Part shown: piece after piece, positions 5,758-11,839 of the stretch
How positions within the stretch are numbered: the stretch's first letter is position 1
How the letters are laid out: each line of letters opens with the position of its first letter
From: an uncultured Anaerolineaceae bacterium
GTDB lineage: Bacteria > Chloroflexota > Anaerolineae > Promineifilales > Promineifilaceae
DNA: 12,016 nt
Reading direction: 5' to 3'
Assembly: GCA_937967805.1 (NCBI GenBank)
Contig: CALBTC010000231.1
Span: 1-12,016 of the forward strand
The notes under the pieces: model-generated
Database searches by the model: none
What the model saw: the letters and a program-made list of their open reading frames with translations, nothing else
Told to the model about the DNA's origin: nothing
Program-made: the position numbers and the translations under genes

Positions 5758-6477
5758 ATGCCCCAAGAATTACGAAATTTAGAGGCGTTTGCCGAAACCA
5801 AACGGCTCATTGTTGTGGCTGCCCACCCGGATGATTTAGAAACGATGTGCGGCGGCACAATTTACCAGTTAGCGCAGCGTGGCGTCGTAACCTTCTCCGT
5901 CAACTGCACCCTGGGTGACATCGGCACCAGCGATGCCGGCGTGAGCCGCCCGGCCCTGGCCGCTAAGCGAGTAGAAGAAACGGAAGATGCCGCCAGACTG
6001 CTGGGCATCCGCCAGACGTTTAACCTGGGCCGTCCCGATGGAGAACTGCTGCCCGACCTGGCGCTGCGGGCTGAAATCGCCCGCCTCTACCGGCTGACCC
6101 AGGCGGACACGCTGTTTACGTTTGACCCGTTCTGGACCGGACAAATTCACCCGGACCACCGGGCAGCGGGCCAGGCGGCGCTGGACGCCTACATGCCGTC
6201 CAAGATGCCCCTATACCAGCCTGCCCAGCTCAACGAGCAAGGCGCCGGCCTGGGCTGCCTGGAGCGCGTGTTTGTGTTCAGTACAGATCGGGAGCCGGAT
6301 GTGGTGGTGGATGTAACGGCCGTTTACCCCCAAAAAGTCGCCGCCAGCCTGGCCCACAAAAGCCAGTTCCCTGAAGGCGAAACCAATCTCGACTGGCTCA
6401 AAGAAATTGATGGGCGGATCGGCGAAAGAATCGGCGCGACTTATGCCGAGCAGTTCAAGCAAATTGACGTGTGGTGA
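5758..6477 (+). CDS. PIG-L/LmbE-family deacetylase
   Basis: The 239-residue protein has the zinc-dependent N-acetylglucosaminyl deacetylase fold. AAHPDD at residues 21-26 supplies the first metal ligands and the catalytic Asp. GGT (32-34), a conserved-type RVEETEDAARLLG helix (71-83), and HPDH (131-134) with the third metal ligand follow in the usual order. The family removes N-acetyl groups from GlcNAc-type substrates, as in bacillithiol, mycothiol or lipid-linked sugars; the substrate here is unknown. Length is normal for the BshB-like group and no signal peptide is seen, so it is probably cytoplasmic. The ATG follows a weak purine-rich site, AAAAGGA at 5745-5751. The upstream leader contains a candidate attenuator. 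It converges with the FkbM-type methyltransferase 77 bases away. Active-site residues appear complete. Confidence 0.92.
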   Translation: MPQELRNLEAFAETKRLIVVAAHPDDLETMCGGTIYQLAQRGVVTFSVNCTLGDIGTSDAGVSRPALAAKRVEETEDAARLLGIRQTFNLGRPDGELLPDLALRAEIARLYRLTQADTLFTFDPFWTGQIHPDHRAAGQAALDAYMPSKMPLYQPAQLNEQGAGLGCLERVFVFSTDREPDVVVDVTAVYPQKVAASLAHKSQFPEGETNLDWLKEIDGRIGERIGATYAEQFKQIDVW

Positions 6478-6513
6478 AAAGCGGTTCAAGGCTGGAGATG
6501 ACAGCGGATTTTT

Positions 6514-6569
6514 GGAATAAACGAATTGTAAACAATCAAGAATCCATTCGTTGTTTACTCCAATTCGTT
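6514..6569. repeat. Inverted repeat between convergent genes, overlapping the methyltransferase stop
   Basis: AACGAATTG then TAAACAA (6520-6535) is complementary to TTGTTTA then CAATTCGTT (6551-6569) with a three-base bulge (CTC), giving 16 pairs. The right arm covers the last codons and the stop of the FkbM gene (TAA read from 6557 to 6555). It may serve as a shared, AT-rich terminator for both convergent genes, although neither side has a clean T-run. The word structure resembles the other junction repeats. Confidence 0.55.
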
Positions 6570-7310
6570 GTAGTAATACACGGCATAAATATCACCGCTG
6601 CCATCTTGGAGGGTGAGCTGCTGTAGAAAGTGACGCATTTCGTTCGGGGTGAACCACCGGCCAGTTTGCAACTTGTGTGATTCGCCCGGAACGTGATTGA
6701 AGCGATAGTCGCCTAGCTCCTGCAAACGGTTTATACAACCCAACGCCACGTCCAGCGCGGCGGGAATATATTCAAAAGAAATCGCCGGAATCGGTGTAGA
6801 GAGGCCACGCAGCACCTCCAGTTCAAACCCCTCCACGTCAATTTTGCAAAAGGCGGGACGGCCGTATCGCCCAATCAATTCATCCAACGTGGTAACGGGC
6901 ACGGTAACGGCCGTATCCCACTCCACCGCGGCAAAGCCGGCATCCTGCTGCACCGCCTGCATCCAGGCGCGCGACAGCGTAGAAACCGTGGGCGTGCGCC
7001 GGCTGATGTGCAGCGTCGCTTCGCCCGGTTCGACGCCAACGGCCTGCGCGAGCAGCGTGACGTGCGGGGAACGGCCGTAAACCCTTTGCAGCCAATTGAA
7101 TAATACCGGCTGCGGCTCGATAGCCACCACCCGCGCCCCTAGCTGCCGCCAGACCCGCAGCCGGTTACCCACATGCGCCCCCACGTCAAAACACAAATCA
7201 CCCGGCCGGATGAAACGGCCGTACAGCCGCCGCATCTGCCGGGGCCGCCAGGGAATCGCGTAATAAATCAACAGGGATCGCACCAACCCCACCATTTGCG
7301 CAAAATTCAT
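6555..7310 (-). CDS. FkbM-family SAM-dependent methyltransferase
   Basis: The 251-residue product has the class I methyltransferase fold of the FkbM type (Methyltransf_21). Motif I is FDVGAHVGN (residues 41-49), the acidic residue after the second strand is E65 in VVAIEPQP, and the family hallmark TLDELI (141-146) plus KIDVEGFELEVLRGLS (156-171) is intact. FkbM enzymes O-methylate sugars or natural products; the acceptor here cannot be predicted. A hydrophobic N-terminal stretch (residues 7-19) is too short and too broken to be a clear membrane anchor. The start at 7310 lacks a good Shine-Dalgarno; only GGA lies near it. A 15-bp inverted repeat begins 18 bases upstream of the start. It is transcribed divergently from the M23 lipoprotein gene and convergently with the PIG-L gene. 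Confidence 0.9.
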   Translation of the reverse strand: MNFAQMVGLVRSLLIYYAIPWRPRQMRRLYGRFIRPGDLCFDVGAHVGNRLRVWRQLGARVVAIEPQPVLFNWLQRVYGRSPHVTLLAQAVGVEPGEATLHISRRTPTVSTLSRAWMQAVQQDAGFAAVEWDTAVTVPVTTLDELIGRYGRPAFCKIDVEGFELEVLRGLSTPIPAISFEYIPAALDVALGCINRLQELGDYRFNHVPGESHKLQTGRWFTPNEMRHFLQQLTLQDGSGDIYAVYYYNELE

Positions 7311-7327
7311 AACGGTTCCGATGCTAC

Positions 7328-7383
7328 AACCTCCCGCAGGTTCCGTCCAGCAGTTTCGCCTTAGATAAAACCTGCGGGAGGTT
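7328..7383. repeat. 15-bp perfect inverted repeat in the divergent spacer
   Basis: AACCTCCCGCAGGTT (7328-7342) and AACCTGCGGGAGGTT (7369-7383) are exact inverted copies with a 26-base spacer. The right arm is followed by TTGCC. A terminator is not expected between divergent genes, so this is more likely an operator, a leader hairpin for one of the genes, or a short dispersed repeat. Confidence 0.65.
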
Positions 7384-7421
7384 TTGCCTCAACCAAAATC
7401 TAAACAATCAGTGAGTTTTTG

Positions 7422-7441
7422 CCGGGCGGAGTAACGTCCGG
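7422..7441 (+). promoter_or_regulatory. Leader hairpin before the M23 lipoprotein gene
   Basis: CCGGGCG (7422-7428) pairs with CGTCCGG (7435-7441) over 7 bases including one G-T pair, with a six-base loop GAGTAA. It lies 26 bases before the ribosome binding site of the lipoprotein gene. Its function is unknown. Confidence 0.35.
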
Positions 7442-7467
7442 TTGCAGAACGGTTAAAATTTGGCAAT

Positions 7468-7472
7468 GGAGG
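7468..7472 (+). promoter_or_regulatory. Ribosome binding site that sets the lipoprotein start
   Basis: GGAGG at 7468-7472 lies 8 bases before the ATG at 7481. Two earlier in-frame starts exist, TTG at 7460 and ATG at 7466, but neither has a binding site at suitable spacing. The ATG at 7481 also gives a normal lipoprotein signal peptide. Confidence 0.75.
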
Positions 7473-7480
7473 TTCACCGG

Positions 7481-9304
7481 ATGAGGCAGTTGGCAATCAG
7501 GCAGGGTTTTGTTGGCTTAACCATCGCCGTTTTTTTGCTGTTGGCTGCCTGCACCCATTCAACCAGTGAAGCCACCCCCACCGCGGCAAACACCCCGGCC
7601 CCCACTGCCACACCCTCCGCTACCCCAACACGAACGCCCGTTCCCAGCGCAACAAACACGCCCACACCCACCAACACGCCCACACCCACGCCAACGCCTA
7701 CGGCAACGGCCGTTCCCCTCAACGTCTTTGGCGATATTCGCAGCCTCCAGGTAAGCGATCCGGTTCCCAGCGGCGGCGCGCCTTGCGGCGTTGTCGATTT
7801 GTTCGACTTCCCCATCGACCCGCCCGATGCCGCCAGGGTCAGCCGGAGCGGCGGCGATTTTGGCATTTTCCGCAACCGGTTCGACAAATTCCATGCCGGG
7901 GAAGATTGGGGCGGTCCGTCTGGCCGGTCTAACCTGGGCACACCCGTCTACAGCATCGGGCATGGACTGGTGACCTACGCCCAGCCGCTGGGCTGGGGGC
8001 GCGATCAGGGCGTCGTTATCGTGCAGCATACATTTGCCGACGGCCGTACCGTTCTCTCCTTTTATGGCCATCTGGAACCCACAAGCGTACTGCTCACCCC
8101 TGGCACCTGCGTGCAGCGCGGCCGGCTCGTCGGGCTGATTGGCCAGCCACGCGGCTTCCCCCATCTCCATTTTGAGGTACGCACCCAGGCGCCGTACCAG
8201 ACCCTCACCGGCTACTGGCCGGAGGACCCCACCACGCAGGGCTGGCTCTGGCCGTCGCAGCAGATTTGGGCGGCGCGGGTTGGGGCAATTCCGGGAGTGA
8301 ACTGGGTACGGCCGTTTGCCAACAGCGGCAGCCGGCCCATCGGCCCCATCGACGACAGCAGCTTCCTTCTGTTGGAAGGCGGGCAGTTGATACGGCTCGA
8401 CCTGGCAGACGGCCGTTCCAACCCCATCGACTTTAGCCGGCAAAGGATCGATGCCGCCCTTATCCACCAGTCCAGCCGCCTGCTCTACCTGGCCGACAGC
8501 GTCAGCGACACCCTGGCCGCTTACAGCCTGCCGGACCTGATTCTGCAATGGGAAACCAATCTGCCGCTCAACAGCGGCGTTCACCTGCTGCCCCTGCCCG
8601 ACGGCGGCGTGCTGGCCATGACGCGGGCTAACATGACGGCCGTTTCCGCCGAAGGCAGCGAACGCTGGACCGAACTCATAGAAAGCCAACTGCTCGACTG
8701 GCAGCTCGGCAACGTGGCGCTTTACCTGACAACCGACGGCAATAACGGCCGTCTCTGGCGCATCAGGCCAGACGAAGCCGAGCCCATTGTGGACCTCAGC
8801 GGCAAGCTGGCGCTGCATGAAAATGGGCTGTGGCTTTACAACCGGCAAGGGTTGTACCAGATCGATCTCGGCAGCAGTGAACCCACCGCCAACCTGATCT
8901 ACCAGCTACCCACCGGCAGCATCAGCCGCGGCGATTTACTGGCTCTGCCTGGTGGCGGCTTGCTGCTAGCTCATGCCGACGTCACCGACCGCCGCTTGAT
9001 TCAGTTTGATGTGAACGGCCGTCTACTCTGGGAGCGCTCCTACGCCGGCGAAGTGACGGGCAACGTCACACTTCATCTGGTCAACAGCCAACCATACCTC
9101 GCCGCCAGCCTGGGCAGCGGCAACGATGGCGAACTGACGCTCTACAGGCTCGATCAATCGCAAAACAGCCTTACCCGAATCTTCGAAGGCGGTTCGCGCA
9201 CACCCATCGCCAACGATATGTGGGTAACGGCCGTTGCCGGCAACCAGCTCCTCATCAACGTCGGCGGCGGCCCGCTGGCATTGTTTGATCCAGCAGCTGA
9301 ATAA
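7481..9304 (+). CDS. Lipoprotein with M23 (LytM) peptidase domain and predicted beta-propeller
   Basis: The 607-residue protein begins with a lipoprotein signal peptide: basic MRQLAIRQ, a hydrophobic core and lipobox LAAC with the lipidated Cys at residue 24. Residues 32-79 are a Thr-Pro-rich linker (repeats of TPT and TPTP), a spacer common in surface proteins of Chloroflexota. An M23 zinc endopeptidase domain covers about residues 85-240. The ligand motif H138-x3-D142 (HAGEDWG), YGHL (H197) and HLHFEV (H228, H230) are all present, so it is probably active on peptidoglycan cross-links or another peptide target. Residues 280-607 contain repeated strands with turns such as NGRLLWERSYAGE, LPDGGVL and LPGGGLL, suggesting a PQQ- or WD40-like propeller; this part is inferred from pattern only. 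It probably sits on the outer face of the membrane. The Nfu-like gene follows after 41 bases. Confidence 0.87.
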   Translation: MRQLAIRQGFVGLTIAVFLLLAACTHSTSEATPTAANTPAPTATPSATPTRTPVPSATNTPTPTNTPTPTPTPTATAVPLNVFGDIRSLQVSDPVPSGGAPCGVVDLFDFPIDPPDAARVSRSGGDFGIFRNRFDKFHAGEDWGGPSGRSNLGTPVYSIGHGLVTYAQPLGWGRDQGVVIVQHTFADGRTVLSFYGHLEPTSVLLTPGTCVQRGRLVGLIGQPRGFPHLHFEVRTQAPYQTLTGYWPEDPTTQGWLWPSQQIWAARVGAIPGVNWVRPFANSGSRPIGPIDDSSFLLLEGGQLIRLDLADGRSNPIDFSRQRIDAALIHQSSRLLYLADSVSDTLAAYSLPDLILQWETNLPLNSGVHLLPLPDGGVLAMTRANMTAVSAEGSERWTELIESQLLDWQLGNVALYLTTDGNNGRLWRIRPDEAEPIVDLSGKLALHENGLWLYNRQGLYQIDLGSSEPTANLIYQLPTGSISRGDLLALPGGGLLLAHADVTDRRLIQFDVNGRLLWERSYAGEVTGNVTLHLVNSQPYLAASLGSGNDGELTLYRLDQSQNSLTRIFEGGSRTPIANDMWVTAVAGNQLLINVGGGPLALFDPAAE

Positions 9305-9332
9305 AACATCTGTCCCTCACGCCTATCATTGT

Positions 9333-9338
9333 TATAAT
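9333..9338 (+). promoter_or_regulatory. Candidate -10 box giving a leaderless mRNA
   Basis: TATAAT matches the bacterial -10 consensus exactly and ends 7 bases before the ATG of the Nfu-like gene at 9346. Transcription from it would begin at about the A of that ATG. No Shine-Dalgarno lies between the previous gene and this start. The -35 region, about CTGTCC at 9310-9315, is a poor match, which leaves doubt. Confidence 0.5.
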
Positions 9339-9345
9339 CCCGTTT

Positions 9346-9624
9346 ATGTCTGAATACATAGAAATTGAAACTGAATTGAGCGACGATGAGGGCACGTTTG
9401 CTGTCTATACGAATCTGCGCTTGAATGATGGCCAGGCGGAGCAGTACCATTCCCAAGAAGAGCTTGAAGAAGGCAGCCCCCTGGCCCAGGCACTGGCCGT
9501 CATTGATGGCATTCGCTACCTGCAAATAAAAGGCAGCGATATGACTGTGCGACACGACCCCGACACGCCCTGGCATCTCGTCACCAGTGACATTTCCGCC
9601 GTGCTGAAGGATTTTTTTCTCTAG
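9346..9624 (+). CDS. Stand-alone Nfu/NifU N-terminal-domain-like protein
   Basis: The 92-residue protein resembles the N-terminal domain of Nfu iron-sulfur scaffold proteins. Its second half has SPLAQALAVIDGIRYLQIKG, then DMTVRHDP, a Trp (TPWHLV) and DISAVLKDFF, which line up with the SPLA..LF.i.GV...ffg.dFiTVtK....W..lk..i...I.dff pattern. The first half is weaker and lacks the usual TPNP..LKF start. The C-terminal domain with the CxxC cluster-binding motif is absent, and the protein has no cysteine, so it cannot itself hold a cluster in the usual way. Related single-domain proteins occur in bacteria, with unclear roles. The gene has no Shine-Dalgarno; a TATAAT box 7 bases upstream suggests leaderless translation. 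It lies 41 bases after the M23 lipoprotein gene. Family assignment is probable rather than certain. Confidence 0.65.
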   Translation: MSEYIEIETELSDDEGTFAVYTNLRLNDGQAEQYHSQEELEEGSPLAQALAVIDGIRYLQIKGSDMTVRHDPDTPWHLVTSDISAVLKDFFL

Positions 9625-9629
9625 AAGCT

Positions 9630-9688
9630 GTAATTGAATAATTGAGTAATTGGGTGTGAATTATCCAGTTACCCAATTACCCAATTAC
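9630..9688. repeat. Word-iterated inverted repeat (AATTGGGT type)
   Basis: The left arm spells GTAATTGAATAATTGAG and TAATTGGGT, three near copies of one word. The right arm, ACCCAATTACCCAATTAC (9671-9688), is complementary to 9638-9655 at 16 of 18 positions with a 15-base loop between. It lies 5 bases after the stop of the Nfu-like gene and ends 16 bases before the transporter start, filling nearly the whole spacer. Confidence 0.65.
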
Positions 9689-9704
9689 CGCCTTCGCTCC
9701 CATC

Positions 9705-11276
9705 ATGTCGCACCGCCGACCTGCTCCCCGCACCATCCTGGCCGTAGTCGCTTTTGGCGTCTTCATCGCCGCCGATGATCTCACCGTTGTTTCTACCATG
9801 CTGCGCCAGATCATCTTTGATTTGGAAATTCCCCTGCCCGCCGGGCTGGACCAGGCCGCCTGGATTGTCAACGCTTACCTGATCGCTTACGTGGTGGTGA
9901 TGCCGTTTATCGGCCGTTTGAGCGATATTTTGGGACGGCGCGCCGTGTACGTCGGTTCGCTGGTGCTGTTTTTGGCCGGTTCCATTTGGGTGCCCTTTGC
10001 TCCGGACCTGAACAGCTTCATCGTGGGGCGGGTATTCACGGCGCTGGGCGGTGGGGCGATGGTGCCCGTAGCCATGGCCGTCATTGGCGACGTCTATCCA
10101 CGAGAAAAGCGGGCTTCCGCGCTGGGGGCGCTGGGGGCGATTGATACGGCCGGTTGGGTGTGGGGGCCACTTTACGGCGCGCTGCTCATTCGCTTTTTAA
10201 GCTGGCAGTGGCAATTTTACCTTAACATTCCCCTTAGCCTGCTGGGGATTGCCGCCGCGTGGTGGGCGCTGCGCGACCTGCCGCAGCCCAAAACGCGGGA
10301 GCGGATCGATTGGTTGGGGACGGCCGTCCTCACCATTTCCCTCATCAGCCTCAACATCGCCCTGCTCAACAGCGGCGACGTGCAGGCCGCCGGCGGCTTC
10401 GCCCAGCTGCAAACAGACGACCAGCCAACCAACACCGGCCTGCTCTACGCCATCGCCGCCATCACCTTCCTCCTCTTTCTCGCCATCGAATATTACCTCG
10501 GCAAACAAAACCAACAGCAAAACTCCCAATCTGTCACCTTGTCACCCCGTCACCAGCGCTCGCAGAGCGCCGTCACCCCGCCACCGTTAATCGACCTCAC
10601 CCTCTTCCGCCGCCGCAACTTCTCCCCGGCCATTCTCATCAATTTCCTGGTCGGCGCCATTTTGATCATCGCCATGGTGAACGTGCCGCTGCTGATCAAC
10701 GTGCTGGCGTTTGATGTGGAAACGGCCGCTCTCACCAGCGGCTACTTGCTCAGCGGCATGACCGGGGCGATGGCCATCATGGCCTGGGTGGGCGGGCAGC
10801 TAACAGAGCGTTTGAGCTACCGGCCGGTAACGGCCGTTGGCCTGCTCTTCTGCGCCGCGGGCATGGGGCTGATGGGCTGGCTCTGGCTGGTGGATACACC
10901 ATACCTGACCATGGCGGGTCATTTGGTCGTGCTGGGGATTGGCTTTGGATTGGTGATTGCGCCAATTGGCACGGCCGTCATCAACGCCGCGCCGGAAGAC
11001 CAGCGGGGCATTGCCGCCAGCCTGGTAATTGTGCTGCGCCTCATGGGGATGAGCGTCGGCCTGTCTGGCCTCACAGCGTGGGGGCTGCACCGCTTTGAGA
11101 TTTTGCGCAAGCTTATCGACCTGCCCGAGCTGCCATTGAGCGATCCCGCCTACCAGCAGGCCCTGGCCGCCGGCCTGACTGAAGTCACTGTCTCTGTTCT
11201 TACCGAGACGTTTCTCATCTCCGCAGGCGTGGCGCTGCTGGCCTTCCTGGTTGCCTTCTGGCTGAAAAGGGATTAG
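9705..11276 (+). CDS. MFS transporter, DHA2 (EmrB/QacA-like) drug:H+ antiporter type
   Basis: The 523-residue membrane protein has the length and helix number (about 14) of the DHA2 family, which exports drugs or other small molecules using the proton gradient. Helix 1 carries the D1-like motif AADDLTVVSTML. Motif A is GRLSDILGRR (residues 70-79) in the loop after helix 2, with GRVFTALGGGAMVP in the expected place of motif B. The antiporter motif C region reads GWVWGPLYGALL (150-161). Substrate cannot be predicted. A polar linker at residues 266-295 (about 30 residues, rich in Gln, Ser and Pro) splits the two halves; its DNA contains GTCACC repeats not seen elsewhere in the gene. No Shine-Dalgarno precedes the ATG; the upstream spacer is an inverted repeat. 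There is no upstream in-frame start that helps. A 15-bp inverted repeat follows the gene. Confidence 0.92.
   Translation: MSHRRPAPRTILAVVAFGVFIAADDLTVVSTMLRQIIFDLEIPLPAGLDQAAWIVNAYLIAYVVVMPFIGRLSDILGRRAVYVGSLVLFLAGSIWVPFAPDLNSFIVGRVFTALGGGAMVPVAMAVIGDVYPREKRASALGALGAIDTAGWVWGPLYGALLIRFLSWQWQFYLNIPLSLLGIAAAWWALRDLPQPKTRERIDWLGTAVLTISLISLNIALLNSGDVQAAGGFAQLQTDDQPTNTGLLYAIAAITFLLFLAIEYYLGKQNQQQNSQSVTLSPRHQRSQSAVTPPPLIDLTLFRRRNFSPAILINFLVGAILIIAMVNVPLLINVLAFDVETAALTSGYLLSGMTGAMAIMAWVGGQLTERLSYRPVTAVGLLFCAAGMGLMGWLWLVDTPYLTMAGHLVVLGIGFGLVIAPIGTAVINAAPEDQRGIAASLVIVLRLMGMSVGLSGLTAWGLHRFEILRKLIDLPELPLSDPAYQQALAAGLTEVTVSVLTETFLISAGVALLAFLVAFWLKRD
10533..10577. repeat. GTCACC repeats and hairpin inside the transporter gene
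   Basis: GTCACC occurs at 10533, 10541, 10549 and 10572; the first three are spaced exactly 8 bases apart. Between the third and fourth lies GCGCTC/GAGCGC (10556-10561 with 10565-10570), a 6-bp stem with a three-base loop. The block encodes the polar interdomain linker and keeps the frame open. It resembles the word-iterated repeats found in the spacers of this window. Confidence 0.6.
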
Positions 11277-11288
11277 ACAACTGTAATC

Positions 11289-11345
11289 ATTTTCCCGGAA
11301 ACTGTCTTTCAGGCAGTATACTCAATTGAGAGTTTCCGGGAAAAT
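11289..11345. repeat. 15-bp perfect inverted repeat after the transporter gene
   Basis: ATTTTCCCGGAAACT (11289-11303) and AGTTTCCGGGAAAAT (11331-11345) are exact inverted copies with a 27-base spacer. The spacer ends with a perfect 10-base palindrome, CTCAATTGAG (11321-11330). No T-run follows, so termination is uncertain. It could be an operator for the DUF1499 gene that starts at 11366, a leader hairpin, or a short dispersed repeat. Confidence 0.6.
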
Positions 11346-11365
11346 CCCAGTCCAAAAGGAAGAAT

Positions 11366-11839
11366 ATGACCAAATTGCTTAAACTATTGATCTTGCTTGC
11401 CCTTGGTGGGCTGGCTGCCTTTTTTGTCCTGCGCTGGCTGGTCCAGCAGGTCAGCCCGATGCCGGAAAATTTGGGGGTGGAAAACGGCCGTCTCGCCCCC
11501 TGCCCTGATAGTCCCAATTGCGTCTCTACCCAGATCAGCGACGAGTTGCATGGTATTGACCCAATTACTTATGAAGGGGAAACGGCCGACGCCCACGCCG
11601 CCATCCTGGCCATCCTGCAAGCCGACCCCCAGTTCACCATCATCACCAACACCCCCACCTACATTCACGCCGAAGCCCGCTCCGATCTGTGGCGGTTCAT
11701 CGACGACGTGGAATTCCGTTTCGATGAAACGGAACGCCTCATCCATTTCCGCTCCGCCTCCCGGCTGGGTTACGGCGATGCCGGTGCCAACCGCCAGCGC
11801 ATGGAAAAAATCCGCGCCGCGTTTCAGGCGTCCTCTTAA
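11366..11839 (+). CDS. DUF1499 membrane-anchored protein
   Basis: The 157-residue protein begins with a basic tip (MTKLLK) and one membrane helix (about residues 7-26). The rest matches the DUF1499 family: LAPCPDSPNCVS (residues 43-54, two cysteines), WRFIDDVEFRF near residue 110, and SASRLGYGDAGANRQRM near 130-146. Family members are small bacterial and plastid proteins of unknown function. The start is supported by AAGGAAG at 11356-11362. The soluble domain would face the outside if the N-terminus is cytoplasmic, as its positive charges suggest, and the two cysteines could form a disulfide. It follows the MFS transporter in the same direction after 89 bases that contain a 15-bp inverted repeat. 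Cotranscription is possible but not shown. Confidence 0.88.
   Translation: MTKLLKLLILLALGGLAAFFVLRWLVQQVSPMPENLGVENGRLAPCPDSPNCVSTQISDELHGIDPITYEGETADAHAAILAILQADPQFTIITNTPTYIHAEARSDLWRFIDDVEFRFDETERLIHFRSASRLGYGDAGANRQRMEKIRAAFQASS

Larger units (their letters stand above)
394..11491. repeat. Highly iterated palindrome ACGGCCGT, 26 exact copies
   Basis: Exact copies start at 394, 557, 1792, 2916, 3119, 3627, 3959, 4043, 5084, 6316, 6858, 6907, 7071, 7215, 7706, 8040, 8308, 8409, 8636, 8745, 9015, 9227, 10320, 10830, 10971 and 11484. At about 60% GC fewer than one copy is expected by chance in 12 kb. An A often precedes and T or C often follows on the plus strand. The only gene without an exact copy that is longer than 200 bases is the pair of small genes at 4335 and 9346. 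Confidence 0.9.

Noticed and set aside
7460..7480. TTG at 7460 or ATG at 7466 as the start of the M23 lipoprotein
   Set aside because: GGAGG at 7468-7472 is placed for the ATG at 7481, and that start gives the standard lipoprotein signal peptide.
7565..7700. CACACCCAC-type repeats as a CRISPR or satellite array
   Set aside because: They encode the Thr-Pro linker of the lipoprotein in frame, with no regular repeat-spacer layout.
7559..8848. A 429-codon open frame on the minus strand opposite the M23 lipoprotein gene
   Set aside because: It is antisense to a gene with clear domains, its glycine-rich end mirrors the Thr-Pro linker DNA, and it has no ribosome binding site or family resemblance. 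High GC explains the openness.
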